Shown one piece after another: positions 7,773-16,723 of a DNA stretch of 64,000 bases (position 1 is its first letter; every line of letters begins with the position of its first letter). The stretch comes from Myxococcus stipitatus (lineage in GTDB: Bacteria; Myxococcota; Myxococcia; Myxococcales; Myxococcaceae), in NCBI RefSeq assembly GCF_038561935.1, contig NZ_CP102770.1, positions 3,782,001 through 3,846,000 on the forward strand. The letters run 5' to 3'. The notes beneath the pieces are model-generated. The model had not been told where the DNA came from. It did not search any database and saw only the letters and a program-made list of their open reading frames with translations. Position numbers and translations under genes: made by a program.

Positions 7773-9071
7773 ATGAATCGCACTCCTCGAAAGGTCGAAG
7801 TCGCGGACCCGCTCTGGAATGCCCTGGAGGCCATGAGTCGGGAGATGGGCGTGGACAAGGATGTCCTGGTCAACCAGGCCATCTTCGCGCTCGCGCGGCA
7901 GTTTGGATTCATCCAGACCACGCAGGTGAACCTCGCGGAGGCGGCCTCGTCGCAGGCGCCGGTGGTGACGCGAGAGGCTCCACGGGTCGTGGCTGCGCCC
8001 GCCGTGGTGGCGAAGGCGCTCGTCGAGTCGACACCCGCCGTCGTCGAGAGCACGCCGACCGCGGAGGTCGCCGCGCGCGTCCAGGAGCTGGTTCGCGACG
8101 TGGAAGAGAAGGAGGCTCCCCGCGCCGCTCCTGTTCCTGCCCCCGCCCCCGTCGTGGGGGACGAGGTGGCGGAGGACGAAGAGGAAGAGCCTCAGACGGG
8201 CGAGCACGAAGGTGTGCCGGACGAGATGGATGAGGACGCCTCCGCCAGCGCCGAGGCTCCCGCCGAGTCCGAAGAGGAAGCGGCCGAGGAGAAGCCGCCC
8301 GTCGATGTGGAGGCGCTCCGGGAGGCCGTCGCGGTTCGTGTCCGGGACGTCGTGAGCGATGTCGACCGGATGGTGGAGGCCGTGGAGCCGCAGGCCGCCG
8401 ACGAGGACTCGGACGACGAGGACTCCGACGACGAAGACTCGGACGACTCCGACGAGGCTTCGGACTCCGACGACGAAGACTCGGACGACTCCGACGAGGC
8501 TTCGGACGAGGGCGAGGACTCCGACGACGAAGAGGCGGACGACTCCGACGAGGAGTTGGACGAGGGCGAGGATTCCGACGACGAAGACTCCGGCGATGAA
8601 GGCGCGGACGAGGTCGCCGCGTCGAGCGAGCCCGCGATGCTGGATGAAGGTGAGGCTCCCGACACGGATTCGGCCTCCAGTGAGCCGGCGATGCTGGACG
8701 AGGAGGACCCCATCACCGAGGACCGCAAGGTGCCGGCCCCGGTGAAGCCGAAGCCGGACAAGACGATCATCGTCCAGGCCAAGCCCGAGCTGAAAGTGAC
8801 TGTCCGGCTCGACGAAGGGGAGCCCGTGGTGGTCGCGAAGGAGCGCTTCATCCTGGGCCGAGGGCCGAGCGCCGACCTGATGGTGAAGTCCGCCCGGGTG
8901 TCGCGTGAGCACGCGGTGGTGTCGCGGGATGGAACCAACGTGTTCATCGAGGACCTCAAGTCCTCGAACGGAACCTGGTTCGACAACGCGCGCATCTCCC
9001 GGCGGCAGGTGTCCGACGGTGAGGAGTACCTGCTGGGCGGTATCCGCATCACCTTCTCGCTGACGACCTGA
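7773..9071 (+). CDS. FHA-domain protein with a long acidic Asp/Ser/Glu linker
   Basis: This 432-residue protein has three parts. Residues 1-50 resemble a short ribbon-helix-helix-like or helical module (VADPLWNALEAMSREMG). Residues about 60-330 are a low-complexity acidic linker with DSDDEDSDD-type repeats and two copies of SSEPAMLDE. Residues about 345-432 are an FHA domain with GRGPSAD, VSREHA and SSNGTW, the residues that bind phosphothreonine. FHA proteins recruit Ser/Thr-kinase-phosphorylated partners, and such kinases are abundant in myxobacteria. It is co-transcribed with the thioredoxin-MORN-TPR gene, so the two proteins probably act together. FHA is certain; the N-terminal fold is a guess. 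Confidence 0.85.
   Translation: MNRTPRKVEVADPLWNALEAMSREMGVDKDVLVNQAIFALARQFGFIQTTQVNLAEAASSQAPVVTREAPRVVAAPAVVAKALVESTPAVVESTPTAEVAARVQELVRDVEEKEAPRAAPVPAPAPVVGDEVAEDEEEEPQTGEHEGVPDEMDEDASASAEAPAESEEEAAEEKPPVDVEALREAVAVRVRDVVSDVDRMVEAVEPQAADEDSDDEDSDDEDSDDSDEASDSDDEDSDDSDEASDEGEDSDDEEADDSDEELDEGEDSDDEDSGDEGADEVAASSEPAMLDEGEAPDTDSASSEPAMLDEEDPITEDRKVPAPVKPKPDKTIIVQAKPELKVTVRLDEGEPVVVAKERFILGRGPSADLMVKSARVSREHAVVSRDGTNVFIEDLKSSNGTWFDNARISRRQVSDGEEYLLGGIRITFSLTT
8400..8610. repeat. In-frame tandem repeat coding the acidic linker
   Basis: A 42-base unit encoding DSDDEDSDDSDEAS occurs twice in direct tandem, 8421-8462 and 8463-8504. Degenerate copies flank it on both sides (for example around 8518-8560). 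The period is a multiple of three, so copy-number change would alter linker length without a frameshift. Confidence 0.8.
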
Positions 9072-9099
9072 GCCTCACGTCGTCGCACTGCCTCCATCG

Positions 9100-9116
9100 T
9101 CCACCGTGACGGTGGA
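9100..9116 (+). terminator. Compact hairpin after the FHA gene
   Basis: TCCACCG (9100-9106) pairs with CGGTGGA (9110-9116) across a 3-base loop, 29 bases past the FHA stop codon. There is no T tract, so a terminator is likely but not certain. Confidence 0.4.
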
Positions 9117-9184
9117 GGCGGTTCGGTCCGCCTCATCGAAGGTGCGGAATGGCCCGGGAGCTTCACGGTTGAGGGGTGATTCCC

Positions 9185-9988
9185 ATGGAACTCGTACGCG
9201 CCGCCGAGCTGCCATTCCTGTCGTTGTCCACGTTGTTCGCCCGCTCCTTCGAGGGGTACTTCGTCCCGGTTCCCGATGCGCCGCAGGCCTTCGACGCGAG
9301 GGTGCGAAGCGAGCACATCTCGTTGATGGAGAGCCGTGTCGCGAGAGTCGCCGGTGAGTCCGCGGGGCTCGTGTTGGTGGCTCGGCGAGGGCGTGTCAGC
9401 CGGGTCGCGGGCATGGGCATCGTCCCCAGTCATCGCGGACAGGGGCTCGGCGGCGCGATGCTGCGTCCGTTGTTGGAGGAGGCGCGAGCACGCGGCGACG
9501 CGAGGATGGTGTTGGAGGTCATCGAGCAGAACACCGCCGCGGTGAAGCTCTACGAGCGACTGGGTTTCCGGAAGACGCGGCGGCTGGTGGGCTTCACGGG
9601 GACACCCACGCCGGAGCCGGGGGGGCTGGAAGAAGTAGACCTGAGCGAGTGCGCGCGACTGTTGCCGGACGGTCTGCCCTGGCAGCTCGACGCGGCCACG
9701 GTGCGAGGGTTGTCCTTGCCCGCGAGAGCGTTCCGCTGTGGCCCGGCCTTCGCGGTGGTGGCGGATGTCTCCGCGCCCGCGTTGGCCTTGCGGTCCCTGG
9801 TGGTGGAGTCGTCGTCGCGAGGGCAGGGCGCGGGCCGGAGGCTGCTGCGAGCCCTGGCCGCCGCGCATCCCGGGAAGATGGTGGCGGCGAGCGCCATCAT
9901 CCCGGAGGGGCTGTGTGAGCGCTTCTTCCTCGGCGCGGGCTTCGCGCAGTCTCCGCTCACCCAGTTCGAGATGGTCCTGGACTTCTGA
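9185..9988 (+). CDS. Tandem GNAT-family N-acetyltransferase
   Basis: The 267-residue product starts at the ATG at 9185, 8 bases after GAGGGG; an upstream in-frame GTG at 9176 overlaps that site. It appears to hold two GNAT folds. The first has the acetyl-CoA loop IVPSHRGQGLGGAML near residue 80 and the usual N-x-A-x2-LY-x2-LGF motif. The second has VVESSSRGQGAGRRLL near residue 215 and a shorter C-terminal part. GNAT enzymes transfer acetyl from acetyl-CoA to amines on proteins, antibiotics or metabolites; the substrate is not predictable here. It is convergent with hscC, with 13 bases between stops. Confidence 0.85.
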   Translation: MELVRAAELPFLSLSTLFARSFEGYFVPVPDAPQAFDARVRSEHISLMESRVARVAGESAGLVLVARRGRVSRVAGMGIVPSHRGQGLGGAMLRPLLEEARARGDARMVLEVIEQNTAAVKLYERLGFRKTRRLVGFTGTPTPEPGGLEEVDLSECARLLPDGLPWQLDAATVRGLSLPARAFRCGPAFAVVADVSAPALALRSLVVESSSRGQGAGRRLLRALAAAHPGKMVAASAIIPEGLCERFFLGAGFAQSPLTQFEMVLDF

Positions 9989-10001
9989 GGCCGGGGCTCC
10001 G

Positions 10002-11738
10002 TCAGCGCTCGCGCAGGCGCATCACGAGCGCCGTGAGGTGCTCTCGCGCCGGTGTGATGAGCTCGGGCCGCTGGCTCTCGAGCGCCAGCCGGAACGCGGC
10101 GATGGCCGACGCCAGCTCCTCGCGGGGAAGGCCCGTGAGCTGGACGTGCAAGGCATCCGCGCGAGCCAGGGCCGTCGTGTTGGGCAGCGCGTCCTGGGGA
10201 TGGAGCTTCAGCGCGGACATGGCTCGCCGCGCTTCCTCGAGCTGCGCGGGCGTGAGCTTGCCCGGACGCTGCTCGATGACGAAGGACTCCTTGCGGCCCG
10301 TGGCGACGACGGTGATCTCCACCTCGAGGATGCCATTGAGGTCGTAGGTGAAGCGCACGTCGATGGACTGCTCACCCGCGGGCGCGGGTGACAATCCGCT
10401 GAACGAGTACTCGCCCAGCTTCACGTTGTCGCTGCACTGCGCATGTTCGCCTTGATAGACCTCCAGCCGAATCTCTCGCTGGAAGTCGCCGGCCGTCCAG
10501 TAGCGCTCCACGCGGCTCGCGGGGATGACGGTGCCTCGCTCCAGGATGGGGCTGAAGATTCCGGTGATGCGCCGGTGGCCTTGCTGGGCGGCGGTGCTCA
10601 CCCCCAGCGTGAACGGCGCCACGTCCGTGACGACCAGGTCATCCACGGCCTGGTCTCCGGCCTTCATCGCTGCTTGCACCGCCGCACCCATGGCCACGGC
10701 CTCGTCCGGGGGCAGCTTGCGCAGGGGCAGCCGTCCAAAGACTTGCGTCGCGAAGCTGGCCACCACGGGCATGCGCGTCGAGCCACCGACGAGCAGGACC
10801 TCGTCGATGTCGGAGGCCTTGAGCGAGGCATCCTGCAGCGCCTGATGGATGGGGCCCCGCATCCGCTCGAGCGCGGGGGCCCAGGCGTGTTCGGCTTCGT
10901 CTCGCGCGAGCGCGAACTCGAAGTCGACCTTGCGTCCATCACCCACGGGAAGTTCGGGGAGCACGATGCGGGTGCGGTCCGTCTGGGAGAGCCGTCGCTT
11001 GGCCGCTTCACACGCCTCCCGCATCCGAGCCCAGCCTGGGGGATGGGCTTCCACGTCCACGCCCTTCGCGTGACGCAGCTGCAGCGCGAGGTGACGCGCC
11101 AGCAGGGTGTCGAAGTCCTCGCCTCCGAGCCGTGCATCTCCGGCCGACGATTGAATCTCGACGACGCCCTCGATGATCTCCAACACCGTGACGTCGAACG
11201 TTCCGCCGCCGAGGTCCAGCACGACGGCCTTCATCTCCCGCTGCCGCTCGTGCAGGCCGTACGCGAGCGCCGCCGCGGTGGGCTCGTTGATGATGCGCTC
11301 CACCTTGAGGCCGGCGATGGCGCCCGCGTCCTTGGTGGCCTGTCGCTGGGGGTCGCCGAAATAGGCGGGGACGGTGATGACCGCCTCTTCGACGGGCTGC
11401 CCGAGGAAGGCCTCCGCATCGCGCTTGAGGGACGCGAGAATCAACGCCGACAGCTCCTGGGGCGAGGAGTCGCGGCTCCCCAGCCGATAGGTCCGCGAAG
11501 TGCCCATGTCGCGCTTGAAGGCGAAGGCGGCCTGCCCGGGGTGGAGGACCGCGCGAGCCTTTGCCGCCGCGCCGACCAGGATGTTCCCGTGTTCATCGAG
11601 CGCGACGGCGCTGGGGGTCAGGAACTCGCCGAGCGCATTGGGGATGATGACCGGTCGGCCGTCCCTGAAGACAGACACGAGGGAGTAGGTCGTGCCCAGG
11701 TCGATGCCCAGGATGGGAGACGGAGTGGCGTGGCTCAT
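10002..11738 (-). CDS. hscC: HscC-type Hsp70 chaperone
   Basis: At 578 residues it is shorter than DnaK (about 640). It has the Hsp70 ATPase signatures GIDLGTT (11-17), [10 protein letters not shown] and a [11 protein letters not shown] segment. The substrate-binding part reads [17 protein letters not shown] and [12 protein letters not shown], as in E. coli HscC, and the C-terminal lid is short. HscC proteins form a specialised Hsp70 subfamily that works with dedicated DjlB/DjlC J-proteins rather than with DnaJ. The upstream gene on this strand is a J-like membrane protein whose stop overlaps this ATG by 4 bases, which supports the assignment. Client proteins are unknown. Confidence 0.88.
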   Translation of the reverse strand: MSHATPSPILGIDLGTTYSLVSVFRDGRPVIIPNALGEFLTPSAVALDEHGNILVGAAAKARAVLHPGQAAFAFKRDMGTSRTYRLGSRDSSPQELSALILASLKRDAEAFLGQPVEEAVITVPAYFGDPQRQATKDAGAIAGLKVERIINEPTAAALAYGLHERQREMKAVVLDLGGGTFDVTVLEIIEGVVEIQSSAGDARLGGEDFDTLLARHLALQLRHAKGVDVEAHPPGWARMREACEAAKRRLSQTDRTRIVLPELPVGDGRKVDFEFALARDEAEHAWAPALERMRGPIHQALQDASLKASDIDEVLLVGGSTRMPVVASFATQVFGRLPLRKLPPDEAVAMGAAVQAAMKAGDQAVDDLVVTDVAPFTLGVSTAAQQGHRRITGIFSPILERGTVIPASRVERYWTAGDFQREIRLEVYQGEHAQCSDNVKLGEYSFSGLSPAPAGEQSIDVRFTYDLNGILEVEITVVATGRKESFVIEQRPGKLTPAQLEEARRAMSALKLHPQDALPNTTALARADALHVQLTGLPREELASAIAAFRLALESQRPELITPAREHLTALVMRLRER

Positions 11739-13282
11739 AGGCTTTTGGGACAGAGCTCTCGGAGCGCTGTTTCAAGACGGGTTTGCGCGTGGTTCCGCCG
11801 GAGCCGTCGCGCCGTGGCGGCCTGGATGTCGGCGGGGCTTCGCGTGGTCATCTCCTCCACCGCGATGCGAAGCCGCAGGTAGTTCGTCGAGACCTCGGAG
11901 CACGCTCCTGATTCGGCCGAGGCGATGAGCTCGAAGAGCTTCGAGCAGGGAGGCTTCGTCTCCGCGTCTGGAGTCTCCTCGCAGAGCACCCGCGCTTCCG
12001 CACGCGCGGAGGTGGCGTGCTCCGTCCGAGAGGGAGGGGGCCTCGCGGGGGAGGACTCGCCGAGGACCTCCACGCCCACGGCGATCATCACCAGGGCGAT
12101 GAGGCCGAGGATGACGTACCAAGTGTACTTGCGTGCCGCCGCCGCGTGGGCCGCGGGCAGGACGGGATGGGTGTCCCCGACGGGGTGTGTCTCGGCGGAG
12201 GGGGCTTTGAGGTGGAGTCGCTGGGCGAGGGACGGTGTGCCAGTGCCGATGAAGCGCTCGCCCAGCGCGGCGGAGAACAAGGGGCAGTGAGTGCGGAGCT
12301 GCTTGAGTGCCTCGGCGGTGCGTTCCGGCTCATGTCGGCGATACGCCCGCAGATGCTCGCGCGCGTTCTCGATGCTGCCGTTGATCACCGAATGGGCGAG
12401 GAGCCTGCGCACGCCGACGGGGAAGTCGTCGCTCAGCGTCCCCAGCTCGAGAACGAGCGTCCACAGCCAGGCTTCGTCCTGTTTATCGAAGGCATCATCG
12501 AGTCCCTCGGCCTTCAACCACTCGGCGTAGCGCAGCTGGAACGTGCGGGCCTCGACGGGCTGGCCGTTCAGGTGCAGATGCAGCAGGAAGCCGAGAATCC
12601 ACGTGGGCTGGGGTGGAGGGTCTTCCCGATGGTCCTTCAGCGCGGCGAGGGCCATGAGTGCCGCGTGGCCCGCCTGGGCCCACGCATCGAGGGTCCCGAG
12701 CTCGTCGGCGAGCTTCCACAGGAAGGGTGGGGTGACCATCGTCCCGAGCAGCTGGAACTCGCGTTCCGTCAACGCGCGGGGGAAGACCTGGGCGAGGCCG
12801 ACGAGGAACTCGGGATGCCCCTGGTTGGCGGCGTCCCGGAAGGCTTGAGTCGCCTCGGGCTCTAGTTTCGCGGCCAGCAGCGCCTTGATGAGCCAGTGAC
12901 GCGCTTCCGCGGCTTCGGGAAGGGCCGCGACGGCCTCGCGGGCAATCTGGACAGGGGCGTCGGGGGGCGCATCCGAGGGGAGTGCACTGAACCGGGCGCG
13001 GAAGACATCGAGCCGCTGGTCCGCGCTCTGCGCGCGCTGCGGGGGCGGAGGCTGCGCGGAGGTGGTCTCTGGCTCGGACTGGGTGCGAGGGGCCTCGGTC
13101 CCCTCGAGCGCTGCCTTCACCCGCTCATAGGCCGCACGCAGCCGGGCGAACCCCTGCGGGTCCACCTCCGGCTTGCGAGTCTTCAGCAATCGCAGATACG
13201 CCCTGCGCGCGAGGTCGGGCGCGGTTCCCGCCTCCACACCCAGCTCCCCCCAGGCCTCTTCCAGTGTCATGGATGCCTGCAC
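11735..13282 (-). CDS. DjlB/DjlC-like J-domain membrane protein, partner of HscC
   Basis: The start is the GTG at 13282 or the ATG at 13270, giving 515 or 511 residues. The N-terminus (about 8-58) has J-domain helix spacing: GELGV, then [14 protein letters not shown] and [11 protein letters not shown]. The HPD tripeptide that normally stimulates Hsp70 ATPase reads Lys-Pro-Glu (37-39). After a Pro-rich linker and a helical middle there is one membrane helix (about residues 385-408). A roughly 105-residue domain with four Cys follows, probably periplasmic. It is translationally coupled to hscC (4-base overlap). The HscC co-chaperone role is inferred from position and fold. Confidence 0.75.
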   Translation of the reverse strand: MQASMTLEEAWGELGVEAGTAPDLARRAYLRLLKTRKPEVDPQGFARLRAAYERVKAALEGTEAPRTQSEPETTSAQPPPPQRAQSADQRLDVFRARFSALPSDAPPDAPVQIAREAVAALPEAAEARHWLIKALLAAKLEPEATQAFRDAANQGHPEFLVGLAQVFPRALTEREFQLLGTMVTPPFLWKLADELGTLDAWAQAGHAALMALAALKDHREDPPPQPTWILGFLLHLHLNGQPVEARTFQLRYAEWLKAEGLDDAFDKQDEAWLWTLVLELGTLSDDFPVGVRRLLAHSVINGSIENAREHLRAYRRHEPERTAEALKQLRTHCPLFSAALGERFIGTGTPSLAQRLHLKAPSAETHPVGDTHPVLPAAHAAAARKYTWYVILGLIALVMIAVGVEVLGESSPARPPPSRTEHATSARAEARVLCEETPDAETKPPCSKLFELIASAESGACSEVSTNYLRLRIAVEEMTTRSPADIQAATARRLRRNHAQTRLETALRELCPKSL

Positions 13283-13483
13283 GCTACACTGGCGACTGGG
13301 CGGGGGAGAATCTCAACCCGGGCCTGGCCCATGACCCGCGCTGGGAGTCAACGAAAAGCCCGACTCACACGCCAATCACGTGAATCCAGCGGGCAGGGCA
13401 GCAGGCTCGCGAACACACTGGGCGGCGGGCTCGGAATGGAGCATGAAAGTGACCCGCTCGGTCGTTCTAGAATCCACGCGTTC

Positions 13484-16400
13484 ATGGCCCGCCTCCTCCG
13501 CACCCTCCACGTGTTCCCCGACGCCGGCCGGCGTCAGGCGGCGTTGCGCGCCGAGAGGAACGCTCGGGGCCTGTCGATGGGGGCGGACCTGCTCACCTGG
13601 GATGAGCTGCTCCAGGTGCTCGGAGGCGCGCGAGAGCTGAACCGCCGCCCGTGTCCCGCGGTGGGGGCCCGAGCGGTGATGGCGTCGCTGGGGGCTCGGC
13701 TGGGGAGTACGCCCTTCGGGGACTACGTCCGGGAGCCCGCGTTCGCGCGCGCCGCGCTGGAGGTGGTGCTCGACTTGAAGGCGGGGCGTCTGTCTCCGCG
13801 CGAGCTGCAGGATGCGGTGGAGGTCCTCCCGCCCGAGCGGCAGCAGCACCTGCGAGTGCTCGCGCGGCTCTACCACTTCTACGAGCAGAAGCTGGCGGAG
13901 CTGGGCCTCGCGGACCGCGAGGACGTGATGCGCGGAGCGCGCGAGGCGCTCGGCCGGGGCGCGTGGCCCGAGGGTTGGGACGGCGTGGGTGCACTCGTCC
14001 TCCACGGTGTCTACGACGTGCGCCCCTCGGGCCTCGAGCTGCTCCTGGCCTTGGCGGCGGCGTGTGAGTCGCGGCGCGTGGCGCTTCGCGTGGAGACGCC
14101 GGTGGGTGGCTCGCCCGTGGCGGACGCGGCGCTGGCGTCGCTGTTCCGCGCTTTCGAGAACCGGGGCGAGTCCATGCCCCATGTGGACCTCTTCAAGGCC
14201 GATGTCACGTTCGAGTCCCGGCCGTTCATCGACCTGGGACGCTTCGCCTTCTCGCCCCGCGCGCCGCGAGATGCGCTGAAGGACGCTCAGCCGCAGCCGA
14301 GGGTGTGGAGCGCCGCGACGGCGCGCGACGAGGCTCGGCTGGTGGCGCGAGATGTGCGCAGGCTCATCGCGGAAGGCGCCTCGCCGTCGGACATCGCGAT
14401 TGCCTATCGCGAGCTGGGCCCGGAGGCCGGGTGGCTGGCGGAGTCGTTGGGTGAGCTGGGCGTGCCCGTGCGCCTGCCGTGGGGCGAGCCCCTCGCGTTG
14501 GCGGGGCCGGTGCGGTTGGCGTTGGAGCTGCCGTTGCTGGTGGAGGATGGCTTCCCCGCGGAGCGGGTCGCGGAGCTCGTGGGCAGCCGCTATGCCCACA
14601 CGCTGTCGCATGGAGGTCCGGAGTCTCCCGCGAGCCTCTTCGCGCTGGCGGCCGTGCGTGATGACCGGCTGGGCGCGCAGCGTGGGCGAGGTGCCTATGA
14701 CGTGCGGCTGGAAGGGCTCGCGCGAAGGCTCCAGGCCCTTCAGGGCGCGCAGAAGAAGGACGGCAGCGAGCGCATCCACGCGGTGAGGGTGTTGCGCGAA
14801 CGCTGCGCGCTGTTGATTGGTGCCTGTCGTCGCATTCCCGTGGAGGGGACGGTCGAGGAGCTGCTGACCGCGTGGTGGCAGGTGGCGGTCCACCTCGGGT
14901 TCTCGAACTCGGAGGGGGCGCTGGAGGCGCGCGAGGAAGGTGGCCTGGCGGCGAGAGCCTTGGATGCGCGTGCGCGCGACGACGCCGCTCGCGAGGCACT
15001 CCGCTCTCGAGTCCAGATGCTCCTGCGGACGTTGAAGGCGGTGGGCGGAGGCCCCGTGTTGCGCCGCCGGACCTTCGGCCGCTGGCTGCGCGACGCCATG
15101 GCGGAGGCCTATCTGCCGGCCCGAGGCCCTCGAGGCGCGGCGGTGGAGGTGCTCGAGGCCGCCGAGGTTCCAGGCCGCTCCTTCCGCCATCTCTTCCTCG
15201 CGGGGCTGACCGAGGGGCGCTTTCCCGGGCGCGATGCGCCTTCGCCGTTGCTGGGCGACGCGGAGCGCTCGGCGCTCAACAAGCACCTGGGGCGGGATGT
15301 GTTCCGTCTGACGGGCGGCGAGTTCGAGGACCGCGCTCCGTGGCGGCTCACCGAGGACCGGCTGCTCTTCGCCAGCGCGCTCGCCGCGGCGGAGGAGACG
15401 CTGAGCCTGTCCTTCGCGATGGAGGGCGCGGGAGGCCAGGAGCAGGTGCCGTCCTCGTTTCTCGAGGAGGTGCGGAGGCTCACCGCGCTGAAGTGGACGC
15501 CGCGCTCGTTGCCGCCCATTCCCCCGCTGGACGAGGTGCTGACCGAGTCCGAGCTGCGCCGCTGCGTGGCGTTGGAGGCATTGGCGCAACCCAAGCTGCG
15601 TGTCACCGAGCCCGACGCGGCGGCGCCCTTGCTCAAGCGTCACTTCGACAAGGAGGCCTGGTACTCGGGCGCGCGGGAGCTGTCGCTCGTCGAGGTGGAG
15701 CGGTTGTACTTCTTCGGAGACCCGAACCGGAAGCCGGGGAAGTACACCGGCTCGGTGGATGGGAACACGCTGCGCGAGTCCCTGCGCGAGGCGTTCCGTT
15801 TCGACCTCACGCGGCCCTTGTCCGCGTCCGCGCTCGCGCGCTTCGGCAACTGTGGCTTCCAGGGCTTCCTCTCGTACGGGCTGAAGGTGACGGAGCCGGA
15901 CCGCCCGGGAGAGGAGTTCGACGCGAGAGGGCGAGGCACCTTCTGGCATCGTGTCGTCGAGGAGGTCTTCCAGTCGCTCAAGCAGCACCAGCTGCTGGGC
16001 AAGGCGCCCGAGGAGATTCCCGAGGAGGTGCTGGACGCCGCGCTCCAGTCGGCGGTGGCGCACTTCGAGAAGTTCCACCACGTGGGCCACCCCGCGCTGT
16101 GGAAGCTGGCGCATGAGCGGGCGCGAGCCATGGCTCGGCGCATCCTCGTGGATGAGCGGCGCGGATTGCCCTTCGAGCGGATGGTGCCGGAGGGCTTCGA
16201 GCTCCAGTTCGGTCCCGCCGCGGTGGATGACCGCTGGCGCCACGTCGTCCTTCCCATCGAGGGGGATGCCATCGTCTTCGAGGGGAAGATCGACCGGCTC
16301 GATGTGGCGGGCTCGGAGGTGGGCGTCATCGACTACAAGTCCGGGCGCCTGGACAAGAACGAGCTGAAGAAGAAGCTGCTCACGTCCGACTTCCAGTTGC

Positions 16401-16723
16401 CGCTGTATCTCTTCGCGGCGCGAGAGAGCGGGCACACGAATGCGCGTGAGGCCGCGTGGTTCTCGCTGCGCACGGGCAACACCATCCACCTGTCGGAGGT
16501 CATCCCCTCGCAGGAGTTGGACGAGCTGTTGTCCACGGACCCGGAGGTGCGCGCGAAGGTGGCGGCCAAGGAAGGGGGGCGCAATCTCCCCAACGCGGTG
16601 GAGTCGCTGGTGCGCACGTTGCGCGAGGGCCAGTTCGCCGCGAGGCCGCAGGACTGCGGCACCTGTGGCTTCCGCGCGGTGTGCCGCATCACCGAGCGTC
16701 GGATGACGGAGGAGGGGGGATGA
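13484..16723 (+). CDS. addB: AddB-like nuclease subunit of a helicase-nuclease
   Basis: This 1079-residue protein starts at ATG 13484, although an in-frame ATG at 13436 is possible. The C-terminal third carries a PD-(D/E)xK nuclease: Asp937 (KIDRL) and Asp950-Tyr-Lys952 in IDYKSG. Four cysteines, C790, C1058, C1061 and C1067 (FGNCGF and DCGTCGFRAVC), match the AddB-type 4Fe-4S staple. Near the N-terminus, where Bacillus AddB has a Walker A motif, the sequence is VFPDAGRRQA with no GKT, so helicase/ATPase activity is unlikely. The adjoining addA-like gene overlaps by 4 bases (ATGA). The role is end resection in double-strand-break repair together with that partner. Confidence 0.8.
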   Translation: MARLLRTLHVFPDAGRRQAALRAERNARGLSMGADLLTWDELLQVLGGARELNRRPCPAVGARAVMASLGARLGSTPFGDYVREPAFARAALEVVLDLKAGRLSPRELQDAVEVLPPERQQHLRVLARLYHFYEQKLAELGLADREDVMRGAREALGRGAWPEGWDGVGALVLHGVYDVRPSGLELLLALAAACESRRVALRVETPVGGSPVADAALASLFRAFENRGESMPHVDLFKADVTFESRPFIDLGRFAFSPRAPRDALKDAQPQPRVWSAATARDEARLVARDVRRLIAEGASPSDIAIAYRELGPEAGWLAESLGELGVPVRLPWGEPLALAGPVRLALELPLLVEDGFPAERVAELVGSRYAHTLSHGGPESPASLFALAAVRDDRLGAQRGRGAYDVRLEGLARRLQALQGAQKKDGSERIHAVRVLRERCALLIGACRRIPVEGTVEELLTAWWQVAVHLGFSNSEGALEAREEGGLAARALDARARDDAAREALRSRVQMLLRTLKAVGGGPVLRRRTFGRWLRDAMAEAYLPARGPRGAAVEVLEAAEVPGRSFRHLFLAGLTEGRFPGRDAPSPLLGDAERSALNKHLGRDVFRLTGGEFEDRAPWRLTEDRLLFASALAAAEETLSLSFAMEGAGGQEQVPSSFLEEVRRLTALKWTPRSLPPIPPLDEVLTESELRRCVALEALAQPKLRVTEPDAAAPLLKRHFDKEAWYSGARELSLVEVERLYFFGDPNRKPGKYTGSVDGNTLRESLREAFRFDLTRPLSASALARFGNCGFQGFLSYGLKVTEPDRPGEEFDARGRGTFWHRVVEEVFQSLKQHQLLGKAPEEIPEEVLDAALQSAVAHFEKFHHVGHPALWKLAHERARAMARRILVDERRGLPFERMVPEGFELQFGPAAVDDRWRHVVLPIEGDAIVFEGKIDRLDVAGSEVGVIDYKSGRLDKNELKKKLLTSDFQLPLYLFAARESGHTNAREAAWFSLRTGNTIHLSEVIPSQELDELLSTDPEVRAKVAAKEGGRNLPNAVESLVRTLREGQFAARPQDCGTCGFRAVCRITERRMTEEGG

